Program-made: the position numbers and the translations under genes
DNA from: Lysinibacillus composti
GTDB lineage: Bacteria; Bacillota; Bacilli; Bacillales_A; Planococcaceae
Direction of reading: 5' to 3'
NCBI RefSeq assembly: GCF_016908465.1
Contig: NZ_JAFBDY010000019.1
Location: forward strand, 1-64,000
DNA length: 64,000 bases
The notes under the pieces: model-generated
Told to the model about the DNA's origin: nothing
Database searches by the model: none
The model's input: the letters and a program-made list of their open reading frames with translations, nothing else
Shown: positions 56,104 to 64,000 of the stretch, one piece after another
How positions within the stretch are numbered: position 1 is the first letter of the stretch
How the letters are laid out: every line of letters starts with the position of its first letter

Positions 56104-56363
56104 GATGAACGACATTACATTCAATTTTCTTACGAGACTTGTCGTTCATATCCTTGATGAACGACTTTTCACGAGATCTTTTCACTAGATTTGTCGTTCG
56201 TACCCTTGATGAACGACTTTCCAACCGATTTCCTCACTAGATTTGTCGTTCATAACCTTGATGAACGACTTTTCACGAGATCTTTTCACTAGATTTGTCG
56301 TTCGTACCCTTAATGAACGACTTTCCACCTGAATTTTCACGAAGAATTGCCGTTCATCACAGC
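56104..56363. repeat. Five-unit 52-bp palindromic tandem repeat
   Basis: GATGAACGAC (or AATGAACGAC) begins at 56104, 56156, 56208, 56260 and 56312, an exact 52-bp period. Each unit runs GAACGAC, about 28 bases, GTCGTTC, then a 10-base spacer such as ATATCCTTGA. Units 2 and 4 are nearly identical. The arms can form a long-loop hairpin. A related single copy lies at 202-275. Confidence 0.85.
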
Positions 56364-56411
56364 CTAATTCTTTCCAGACCACTTAAAAACCTACAATATT
56401 ATTAATATACT

Positions 56412-57521
56412 TTACTTCACAGACCCACTCACAAACTGTTGGTCTTTGTAGTACATGTTTTTTACTAATACATTTGGTCCCAAGCATTTGACAGCTGGAC
56501 AATGACAGTTAAGGGATTTGGCTAAGTCAGTTTCAAGCCATTTATCGAAAATGTCAGGTAAATGATCTGTTTGAATATTTCCAAGGGCTGGTGTATCACC
56601 AAAGTCAGTCACAATGACGTCCCCTGTAAAGATATTAATATTTAATCGAGAGCGACCATCTGGATCGTTACGAACCGTTACATTTTTTGTGTCACGTAGG
56701 CGGTTTAATAACTCTTGATCTTCTGTTGACATGCTACATGGATAGAAGGGAAGTGTCCCGAACAGCATCCAAGTGTTTTCATCACGGATATCAAGTAAAC
56801 GATGAATGGCTTTTCGCATTTCCTCTAACGATAAAGAAGTTAATGCGGAAGCGAAATCTGACGGGTACATTGGATGTATTTCATGCCTAGCACATTTCAT
56901 CTCATCGACAATTTGATGATGTATATGTTCCAAATACGGAAGTGTCTTTTTGTTTAACATTGTCTCCGCCGATACCATTACACCGTTTTCAGAAAGCATA
57001 CGAGAATTTTCAATCATGCGATCAAACAATGCTGAACGTTGATCGACAGTAGGTTTTCGTTCCATCATCGCAAAACCTGTTTCTACAAATTCTTCAACCG
57101 TCCCCCAGTTATGAGAAATATGAAGTACATCTAGATAAGGTGCGATATCTAAATAACGTTCGCCATCAATAGTTAAGTTCGAATTCATTTGCGTGCGAAC
57201 TCCACGTTCATGGGCATATTTCAAAAGCGGTTTTACATAGTTTTCAACCGATTTTTTACTTAACATCGGTTCACCACCTGTAATGCTTAATGATCTAAGA
57301 TGTGGGATTTCATCAAGGCGTTTAAGAATTATATCTAGTGGCAAGGCAGTTGGGTCCTTTGTTTGTAAAGTGTAACCAACCGCACAGTGTGCACATCGCA
57401 TATTACATAAATTAGTTGTTGTAAATTCTACATTCGAGAGAGTTAACTTCCCAAATTGTTCGATATCTAAGTAAGACTCCCATGGGTCATAACTAGTAGT
57501 AATTTTTTCTAACGTATTCAT
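56412..57521 (-). CDS. yfkAB: Radical SAM / CxCxxxxC protein YfkAB
   Basis: A 369-residue radical SAM enzyme. The cluster motif CNMRCAHC holds Cys39, Cys43 and Cys46. GGEP is near residue 82. The C-terminal CHCPAVKC (Cys339, 341, 346) is the CxCxxxxC of the YfkAB family. In B. subtilis 168 the two halves are split genes; here they are one. AAGGAAG precedes the ATG. Substrate is unknown. Confidence 0.92.
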   Translation of the reverse strand: MNTLEKITTSYDPWESYLDIEQFGKLTLSNVEFTTTNLCNMRCAHCAVGYTLQTKDPTALPLDIILKRLDEIPHLRSLSITGGEPMLSKKSVENYVKPLLKYAHERGVRTQMNSNLTIDGERYLDIAPYLDVLHISHNWGTVEEFVETGFAMMERKPTVDQRSALFDRMIENSRMLSENGVMVSAETMLNKKTLPYLEHIHHQIVDEMKCARHEIHPMYPSDFASALTSLSLEEMRKAIHRLLDIRDENTWMLFGTLPFYPCSMSTEDQELLNRLRDTKNVTVRNDPDGRSRLNINIFTGDVIVTDFGDTPALGNIQTDHLPDIFDKWLETDLAKSLNCHCPAVKCLGPNVLVKNMYYKDQQFVSGSVK

Positions 57522-57626
57522 TTATTATCTTCCTTTCCAACTACCAATTCTCTCATAGAAATAAATTTTCGGAAAGAACAAAATGCTACATGAAAGATTC
57601 ATAGAGTGATTGCCTCCTTAAGAAAA

Positions 57627-57650
57627 CGCAGCTTACCACTGTAAGCTGCG
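57627..57650. repeat. Solo hairpin related to the MITE-like repeat core
   Basis: CGCAGCTTAC-CACT-GTAAGCTGCG is a perfect 10-bp hairpin with the same CACTGTAAG loop region as the core at 14032-14055. The rest of the element is absent. Confidence 0.6.
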
Positions 57651-57754
57651 CTAAAATTAAGTTTAGATGTAGATATTTTCTTTTTTTTGCATAGAAGCAA
57701 AATATTTTTAATAACAACTCTAATAAACCGATATGATTAGGGAAGTGGTTCTAG

Positions 57755-59677
57755 TTATAAATCTGAACTTGTTATAAAACTGTTATTTTCACTGTAAAAC
57801 GTATCTCCTAAACGATTATCAACAATCGTTTTACTTAACTCAATTTTGGAGAAGTTCACAGCCCGTACATTATAAAGAACTTTATCATTTCGAATCATAC
57901 TGTCCGTCACATAAATTTCTGATTGGTTTTGGGCATATAAATCCGAGTGGAAACCATCTGTTAATTGTACGCCTTTCAACTCGATTGTAGACTCTAAATC
58001 CAACCAAATTTGCGATTGGACATGCTTTGAAATAAAGCTATCTTGAACTAATACCTCACTATGATTTTGTACGGAAATGGCATTACGGCACCCTTTGTAT
58101 AGTTCGCTATCTCTCACAACTGCTGAACTATCATTGACGACAATCTGCGTGAGAATATGGTGGCTAATTTGGCCATCATAAAAGAAGAAATTCGAATTTT
58201 TTAACACCTTTACACCATAGGATTTTCCGTTAAAGATCCTGCATTGTTCAAGAGTTAAGGTCGACTTTTCGGTGATTTCAATTTGAACATTTTCACTTTC
58301 GTAAAACTTACAATTAACCCCTTTAACATTACAACGAGTATCTAAAATAAGACTTTTCCCATTATAAAGTTCACTATTTAGTAAGTTCATTTTTACATTT
58401 GCTTTCAGGGCAATATGGGCCATGTCATTGTTATACATTTTCGAACCGTCTACCTCTATCGTAGAGTTGGACATTCCTAAAATTGCATTACCGAAATTAT
58501 ACATAATTTCACTATCTATCACAGTCAATTGGCCACCTATGACAGAAAGAGCAGAATTCGATTGTTCTGTTATTTTACTTTCAACGATCGTACAATTCGC
58601 TTTTTTCTCGATATAAATCCCAACATGTTTTCCTTCTTTGACAAGACTATTTTTGACTGAACAGATAGATTCACCGGAAAGGAAAACTTGTGCGAGTTTG
58701 TGGGATTTCAACAATGTTTCATAAAAATTCACAATGGATTTATCATTCACTTGGATACCAAAGCTTTTCCCAGAGTATATGTGGCAATGCTCTAAATTTA
58801 AACGAGATCGTTTCGCTACTTGTATATTGGCATTTTCATGTTGGCTCACTTCAGAGTAAGAAAAATTCATTTCGGCATAATCACGTAGGGAAACCCCAAC
58901 ATCCGTTCCATGCTGGACGATACAATGACTTCCAACTAAAGAACTTCTCTGTACTAAAAGCTGGGGTTTTTTATGGTAACGAAGAGTAGTGTTCTCTAAT
59001 GTAATATTCGATTCTTTTTTCGCGTAGATTCCGTGATCCTCTCCACGTTCAATAAGACTTCCTTGGTCGATGAAAGTCGAGTGATCCACATAAATTTGAG
59101 CATCAAGTTGATGATGCAAGTGAGCCTTTACTGAATGGACTAGTCCATTATTTTTTATCCAATATGCATATCGAGCCTCTGAAAATTGGCATTCTTCAAT
59201 CGTTGCTTCAGAACCATCCACTTCAATATGCGCCTTCCCGTTGTTTTGGAACTTACAATGATGGAAAACCCCTGTACTCTGTTTTTGTAAAGTGATAGCG
59301 CGGTCAGCTGCATCTGTAATTTCGCAATGCGAAGCCGTAATTTTCCCTCCATTTACCGTAACTAAAACAGATGTATCCATTCCATCTAAATGACATTGCT
59401 CAAACTCCACTTCGCCCTCTACGTAAATATGAGTAATAGGGGAGATTGTTACATTACAGAATTTGACGGAAACAGACTTCGGAATCGTTAGTAAACCTTC
59501 AATTATGGTTTCGCCAACTTTACTACCACTAATCACAACACTTTTATGAAATTGTATTGACTCTTTATATATTTTTGGTGAAAGCTGAATGTGGCCACTT
59601 TTATTTAAATGATGCATGGCACGTTTCAATGTTTTTCCATTCGTAAAAAACATACTTAATAATCGCATAACAGGCAT
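57755..59677 (-). CDS. Right-handed parallel beta-helix protein
   Basis: A 640-residue protein with 20 or more short repeats of about 23-25 residues (patterns such as SxVxVxDS and xxVxxxxNSxV). These fit pectate-lyase-like parallel beta-helices. No signal peptide or membrane segment is present. It begins MPVMRLLSMFF, because AAGGAGG is six bases before the ATG at 59675-59677; the longer frame to 59902 crosses a dispersed repeat. The N-terminal 75 residues (NKSGHIQLSPKIY) open the helix. Role unknown: polysaccharide enzyme, structural or spore-surface protein are possible. Confidence 0.8.
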   Translation of the reverse strand: MPVMRLLSMFFTNGKTLKRAMHHLNKSGHIQLSPKIYKESIQFHKSVVISGSKVGETIIEGLLTIPKSVSVKFCNVTISPITHIYVEGEVEFEQCHLDGMDTSVLVTVNGGKITASHCEITDAADRAITLQKQSTGVFHHCKFQNNGKAHIEVDGSEATIEECQFSEARYAYWIKNNGLVHSVKAHLHHQLDAQIYVDHSTFIDQGSLIERGEDHGIYAKKESNITLENTTLRYHKKPQLLVQRSSLVGSHCIVQHGTDVGVSLRDYAEMNFSYSEVSQHENANIQVAKRSRLNLEHCHIYSGKSFGIQVNDKSIVNFYETLLKSHKLAQVFLSGESICSVKNSLVKEGKHVGIYIEKKANCTIVESKITEQSNSALSVIGGQLTVIDSEIMYNFGNAILGMSNSTIEVDGSKMYNNDMAHIALKANVKMNLLNSELYNGKSLILDTRCNVKGVNCKFYESENVQIEITEKSTLTLEQCRIFNGKSYGVKVLKNSNFFFYDGQISHHILTQIVVNDSSAVVRDSELYKGCRNAISVQNHSEVLVQDSFISKHVQSQIWLDLESTIELKGVQLTDGFHSDLYAQNQSEIYVTDSMIRNDKVLYNVRAVNFSKIELSKTIVDNRLGDTFYSENNSFITSSDL

Positions 59678-59694
59678 ATGGACCCTCCTTACTT

Positions 59695-59722
59695 CGGGAC
59701 AAGGGGACAGGTTCCTTGTCCC
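59695..59722. repeat. Short dispersed palindrome, copy 4
   Basis: GGGACAAGGGGACAGGT then TCCTTGTCCC; the fullest copy of the repeat family, immediately upstream of the beta-helix start region. Confidence 0.65.
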
Positions 59723-60075
59723 ATACGTACTCCTATTTTTGATTAAAAAAGGAAATTTTAACCCTATTATGTAAAGATATTTATTTTTGGTTGGTGAATA
59801 TTTTTGCACAAGGTTGGATTGTGTTACAGAATGATATGCGGTGGCAGTTGCTCGAAATGACGTAGGAAGGGTATGTACTTTTAGCTTATAAAGGAAAATC
59901 AACTCACTTTATGCGTCTAAATGAATCAAATCATTACCTTTAAGCTTCCATAAGGTTTCAAATAAGATTGGAAACCTCTCAAAACGAGAACAATATAAAC
60001 TAACTCGCTAGCCAAACGTGTCTTGGAAGTTTACAATGAACGAGATAGTTTTGCAGAGTCTAGGAGGAATTTATT

Positions 60076-60903
60076 TTGAAAGAAACATTATTAAAAGTCT
60101 TATCAATGGATACAGTTGAAAGACAACAATTTATGAATCAACAAGGAACTCAATTAATAGAAGAAATGATTCTACATATTGGAAGCCCCGACACTGAATT
60201 AAGAGATCAACTTAATTATCGTGTATTTATTGAATTATTATCCTATGAGCTTTTAACAAAAGAACAGATGACGTTTCTTGTACAAACCCTGCAAGGAAAT
60301 GACTATCTATATCAAAAAATTGGGGAAGTGGACACAGATTCAGTGTTCACACGATCATTTTCAGCGTTATGGTTGACGGCTTTAATTAATGTCGATAGCC
60401 AACTACACTTTTTACCTGATGACACTGCAAAAAACCTACTCGAAATCTGTGTACCGTATTTAACAAAAGAGAGAGATGTACGAGGCTTTGTCGGTGAAAA
60501 AGGGTGGGCACGCTCAATTGCTCATGGTGCAGATTTAGCAAGTGCGTTAATTTCACATCCACAATTTGAAATACGTCTATCCCCGATTCTCTTACAAGGC
60601 ATTAAAGATAGTTTTTGGAAAGGAACGGTTTATGTAGACGATGAAGAGGAAAGACTTGTGGCAATCATTGATCAGTTAATTTCAAAAGAATTTCCAGAAG
60701 AGATATTAATTGAATGGGTAGAGCAAGTGTTTGATAAACTTCAATTCTATTTAATGGATGTCGGGTATACTCCTCAATACTTTAATGCGCGAACAAATAC
60801 ACTTCATTTTATGAAAACATTATACTTCACATTGAAATTCTCTCAACAAATGCCTCAATTAAAAGGCATTGTTTCAATATTTATTAGTAAATGGATGAAG
60901 TAA
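60076..60903 (+). CDS. DUF2785-family protein
   Basis: A 275-residue soluble helical protein with the DUF2785 segments ELRDQLNYRVF, RSFSALWLTALI and GEKGWARSIAHGADL. TTG start with AGGAGG nine bases upstream. It is followed after 33 bases by the membrane-anchored protein, probably in one operon. Function unknown. Confidence 0.82.
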   Translation: MKETLLKVLSMDTVERQQFMNQQGTQLIEEMILHIGSPDTELRDQLNYRVFIELLSYELLTKEQMTFLVQTLQGNDYLYQKIGEVDTDSVFTRSFSALWLTALINVDSQLHFLPDDTAKNLLEICVPYLTKERDVRGFVGEKGWARSIAHGADLASALISHPQFEIRLSPILLQGIKDSFWKGTVYVDDEEERLVAIIDQLISKEFPEEILIEWVEQVFDKLQFYLMDVGYTPQYFNARTNTLHFMKTLYFTLKFSQQMPQLKGIVSIFISKWMK

Positions 60904-60936
60904 ACCAATCGCGAGATGCTAGAAAGTGGGGACGTC

Positions 60937-61491
60937 ATGAGAAAGCGATTCATCCGAGTTATATTATTTATCTTATTAGTTTTAGTTCTAGGTTATTTGG
61001 TTAATCTATATTTTGTTGAGTTTACTGGTGCTGGAAAAGATACTCCTGAAGAGGCTTTACCGACTAATCAAGAATACGAATGGATTAAAGGGCCTAATAC
61101 GGAAAAGGAACAGCGCTATTTCTTTCTATCGAATGGTCAAAATTTTGGAACGACCCTTGTAAAGAAGAATGTTAAAGGGTGGAGTATTGAAGAGGAGGTA
61201 ACTGCGAAAGTACCAAAAAAATTAGAAAGTAACACCATCGTGTCTGCATTATCTGACCAAAAAATACTATTTGGTCTCATTAAACAAAAAGGTACTATTG
61301 ATGTGAACATCAACGGGAAACCAGCTTCATTAATCGGACTATCGAATTTGACAGAGGATGTACTGGATCTATATGATGTGAAAGGTTATAGCATTTGGTA
61401 CATTGATTTAGAACAACTCGAAGGTAATGAAAGCTATTCTATCCAAGTACTTGATGAACACAAAAAGGTCATTAGCGAATTATCAATTTAA
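60937..61491 (+). CDS. Membrane-anchored hypothetical protein
   Basis: A 184-residue protein with one N-terminal helix (about 5-25, FIRVILFILLVLVLGYLV) and a polar extracytoplasmic domain. I start at the ATG at 60937, reading MRKRFIR, after GTGGGG, not the ATG at 60916. No family recognised. It probably shares an operon with the DUF2785 gene. Confidence 0.65.
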   Translation: MRKRFIRVILFILLVLVLGYLVNLYFVEFTGAGKDTPEEALPTNQEYEWIKGPNTEKEQRYFFLSNGQNFGTTLVKKNVKGWSIEEEVTAKVPKKLESNTIVSALSDQKILFGLIKQKGTIDVNINGKPASLIGLSNLTEDVLDLYDVKGYSIWYIDLEQLEGNESYSIQVLDEHKKVISELSI

Positions 61492-61554
61492 ATTTGATTC
61501 GACTTTCTTCATTTATATTGTTGTTTTGAACAATAAGGTGATTTGAACAAGGTC

Positions 61555-61569
61555 ATAATGATAACTTAT
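61555..61569. promoter_or_regulatory. CcpC-type operator upstream of aconitase
   Basis: ATAA-TGATAAC-TTAT matches the CcpC box ATAA-N7-TTAT exactly. It lies 112-126 bases before the acnA ATG. A TATATAAAT tract near 61601 is a plausible -10. CcpC, a LysR-type regulator, controls citB by citrate in B. subtilis. Confidence 0.55.
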
Positions 61570-61680
61570 CACAAAAGATAATATTAATGTAATTTACTTA
61601 TGTATATAAATGATGTAAGATGAGAACTGGAGAAAAGAGCATAACAATCTTTTCAATGAATTATTAGGGGGAGAGTACAT

Positions 61681-64000
61681 ATGGCAAACTTACACAATAG
61701 CCGCGCTTCATTTGAAGTGAATGGTAAAACTTATAACTATTACCGTTTAGCTGCTCTTGAAGAAGCTGGCGTTGCAAATATTTCACGCCTTCCATACTCA
61801 ATTAAAGTATTATTAGAATCTGTATTACGTCAATATGATAACTACGTAATTAAAGAAGAGCACGTAAACAATCTTGCAAAATTCGGTAATGGTGCAGATG
61901 CAGAAGCTGAAGTTCCATTCAAACCATCTCGTGTTGTATTACAAGACTTCACTGGTGTACCAGTAGTTGTTGACTTAGCTTCATTACGTTCAGCTATGAA
62001 AGAATTAGGTGGAGATCCAGACAAAATCAACCCAGCTATTCCAGTTGACCTTGTAATCGACCACTCTGTACAAGTTGATAAATACGGTAATGCATCTGCA
62101 TTACAAACTAACATGGACCTTGAATTTGAACGTAACGCAGAACGTTACAACTTCTTAAAATGGGCTCAAACTGCATACGATAACTTCCGTGCTGTACCAC
62201 CAGCTACAGGTATCGTTCACCAAGTAAACTTAGAGTATTTAGCTCCAGTTGTACACGTGAAAGAAAACGCTGATGGCACATTCGAAACATTCCCAGATTC
62301 AGTAGTAGGTACTGACTCACATACTACAATGATCAACGGTATCGGTGTACTTGGATGGGGTGTAGGTGGTATTGAAGCTGAAGCAGGTATGCTTGGTCAA
62401 GCATCATACTTCCCAATTCCAGAAGTAATCGGTGTTAAATTAACTGGTGATCTTCCAAACGGTGCTACTGCAATGGACTTATCTTTAAAAGTAACTCAAG
62501 TATTACGTCAACGTGGCGTAGTAGGTAAATTCGTTGAGTTCTTTGGTCCTGGTGTATCTAAATTACCATTAGCTGACCGTGCTACAATCTCAAACATGGC
62601 TCCTGAATATGGTGCAACATGTGGTTACTTCGCTATTGACGAAGAATCATTAAATTACATGCGTTTAACTGGTCGTGAAGAAGAGCACATCGAAGTTGTA
62701 GAAGCATACTTAAAAGCTAACAACATGTTCTTCGATCCATCATTAGAACCAGTTTACACTGATGTATTAGAAATTAAATTAGAGGACATCCAACCAAACC
62801 TTTCTGGTCCAAAACGTCCACAAGATTTAATTCCTCTTACTGACATGAAAGCTCGTTACCATGAAGCAGTAACTGCTCCAATGGGCGTACAAGGCTTTGG
62901 CTTAACAGAAGATGAATTCTCTAAAACATCAACAATTAAATTTGCTGATGGCGAATTAGAAATGCCTACAGGTGCTGTAGCAATCGCTGCTATTACATCT
63001 TGTACAAACACTTCTAACCCATACGTTCTTTTAGCTGCTGGTTTAGTTGCTAAAAAAGCTGTTGAAAAAGGAATCCAACCACCTGCATGGGTTAAAACTT
63101 CTTTAGCACCAGGTTCTAAAGTTGTTACTGGATACCTTGAAGAATCAGGATTACAATCATACCTTGATCAAATCGGATTCAACACTGTAGGTTACGGATG
63201 TACTACATGTATCGGTAACTCTGGTCCATTACTTCCAGAAATCGAAGAAGCAATTAAAGAAAAAGATTTATTTGTAACTTCAGTACTTTCTGGTAACCGT
63301 AACTTCGAAGGTCGTGTACATCCACTTGTAAAAGCTAACTACTTAGCATCACCACCACTTGTTGTTGCTTACGCATTAGCTGGTACAGTAGATATCGACC
63401 TACAAAAAGATTCTTTAGGTAAAGACAAAGATGGTAACGATGTATTCTTCGCTGACATCTGGCCTTCAACTGAAGAAGTAAATGCTGTATTAAACAAAGT
63501 TGTTACTCGTGAATTATTCCAAAAAGAATATGAAACAGTATTCACAGCTAACGAAAAATGGAATGCAATTGAAACATCAACTGAGTCTCTATACACATTT
63601 GATGAAAAATCAACTTACATCCAAAACCCACCATTCTTCCAAGGATTATCTAAAACTCCAGAACCAATCAAAGGTCTTGAAGGTTTACGTGTAATCGCGA
63701 AGTTCGGTGACTCAATTACAACTGACCACATTTCACCAGCTGGTGCAATTGGTAAAGATACACCTGCAGGTAAATACCTACAAGAAAATGGTGTAGCAAT
63801 CCGTGACTTCAACTCTTACGGTTCTCGTCGTGGTAACCACGAAGTTATGATGCGTGGTACATTTGCAAACATCCGTATCCGTAACCAAGTTGCTCCTGGT
63901 ACAGAAGGTGGATTCACTACTTACTGGCCAACAGGTGAAGTTGAGTACATTTACGATGCTTGTATGAAATACCAAGAAAACGGCACTGGCTTAGTAGTAC
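61681..64000 (+). CDS. acnA: Aconitate hydratase (C-terminus cut by window end)
   Basis: 773 residues are visible of about 900; the C-terminal part runs off the window. The cluster cysteines are Cys441 (TSCTNTSNP), Cys507 and Cys510 ([11 protein letters not shown]). GTDSHTTMI and [16 protein letters not shown] are present. The N-terminal domain follows the IRP/AcnA type. It interconverts citrate and isocitrate in the TCA cycle; AcnA/CitB enzymes also bind RNA when the cluster is lost. AGGGGGAG precedes the ATG. Codon use is strongly biased. A CcpC-type box lies upstream. Confidence 0.95.
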   Translation, partial: MANLHNSRASFEVNGKTYNYYRLAALEEAGVANISRLPYSIKVLLESVLRQYDNYVIKEEHVNNLAKFGNGADAEAEVPFKPSRVVLQDFTGVPVVVDLASLRSAMKELGGDPDKINPAIPVDLVIDHSVQVDKYGNASALQTNMDLEFERNAERYNFLKWAQTAYDNFRAVPPATGIVHQVNLEYLAPVVHVKENADGTFETFPDSVVGTDSHTTMINGIGVLGWGVGGIEAEAGMLGQASYFPIPEVIGVKLTGDLPNGATAMDLSLKVTQVLRQRGVVGKFVEFFGPGVSKLPLADRATISNMAPEYGATCGYFAIDEESLNYMRLTGREEEHIEVVEAYLKANNMFFDPSLEPVYTDVLEIKLEDIQPNLSGPKRPQDLIPLTDMKARYHEAVTAPMGVQGFGLTEDEFSKTSTIKFADGELEMPTGAVAIAAITSCTNTSNPYVLLAAGLVAKKAVEKGIQPPAWVKTSLAPGSKVVTGYLEESGLQSYLDQIGFNTVGYGCTTCIGNSGPLLPEIEEAIKEKDLFVTSVLSGNRNFEGRVHPLVKANYLASPPLVVAYALAGTVDIDLQKDSLGKDKDGNDVFFADIWPSTEEVNAVLNKVVTRELFQKEYETVFTANEKWNAIETSTESLYTFDEKSTYIQNPPFFQGLSKTPEPIKGLEGLRVIAKFGDSITTDHISPAGAIGKDTPAGKYLQENGVAIRDFNSYGSRRGNHEVMMRGTFANIRIRNQVAPGTEGGFTTYWPTGEVEYIYDACMKYQENGTGLVV

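Noticed and set aside
56104-56363. Regularly spaced palindromic repeats resembling CRISPR.
   Set aside because: The segments between arms are similar from unit to unit, the spacer between units is only 10 bp, and no cas genes are near.

Overview
The window looks like chromosomal DNA of a low-GC, endospore-forming Bacillales species. Support comes from two CotD-type coat proteins, a CotY/CotZ-like protein, a YjcZ-type sporulation peptide, an ilv-leu T-box, YfkAB, a ccdA-yneI-ccdC cluster and many GTG/TTG starts behind strong AGGAGG-type Shine-Dalgarno sites. A Lysinibacillus/Solibacillus-like member of the Planococcaceae is my guess, not a demonstrated assignment.

Layout. 1-480: right end of an IS3-family element plus short repeats. 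500-6850: a GntR regulator divergent from a catabolic operon that reads as maleate or alkyl-maleate use (LeuCD-type hydratase, maleate cis-trans isomerase with its paired cysteines, MatC-like carrier, quinone-oxidoreductase-like enzyme). 7110-10400: a VOC protein, two adjacent tandem-repeat arrays and serC. 10800-22300: small membrane proteins, an NRDE protein, an atypical SDR, telA, two cotD paralogues, an esterase, an amidase and a NatAB-like ABC exporter, with two inverted copies of a structured MITE-like repeat. 22400-25570: a CotZ-like gene and two tandem ATP-grasp ligases. 26230-28700: an Rrf2 regulator and NmrA-type oxidoreductase sharing an operator-like palindrome, then rarD. 28900-34100: a GIY-YIG-like protein, ccdA, a CheY-like regulator, ccdC, an animal-type haem peroxidase and yneK. 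34200-39900: the DUF1659/DUF2922/YvrJ trio, a Sco1-type lipoprotein, a CBS protein, metI, mscL, a lytic transglycosylase and two small membrane proteins. 40150-50930: branched-chain amino acid synthesis, with ilvD on its own promoter and ilvBNC-leuABCD behind a T-box. 51170-61490: a frameshifted oxidoreductase, a C39-like lipoprotein, an XRE-TPR regulator, a palindromic 52-bp array, yfkAB, a beta-helix protein, a DUF2785 protein and a membrane-anchored hypothetical. 61680-end: aconitase (acnA/citB), cut by the window edge, with a CcpC-type box upstream.

How it fits together. The ilv/leu block turns pyruvate or 2-oxobutyrate into valine, isoleucine and leucine precursors. Aconitase and the putative maleate operon feed the TCA cycle through isocitrate, fumarate or malate. 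Three different aconitase-superfamily enzymes sit in this one window. Intergenic space is unusually rich in repeats and hairpins, and this is where most of the unexplained structure lies.
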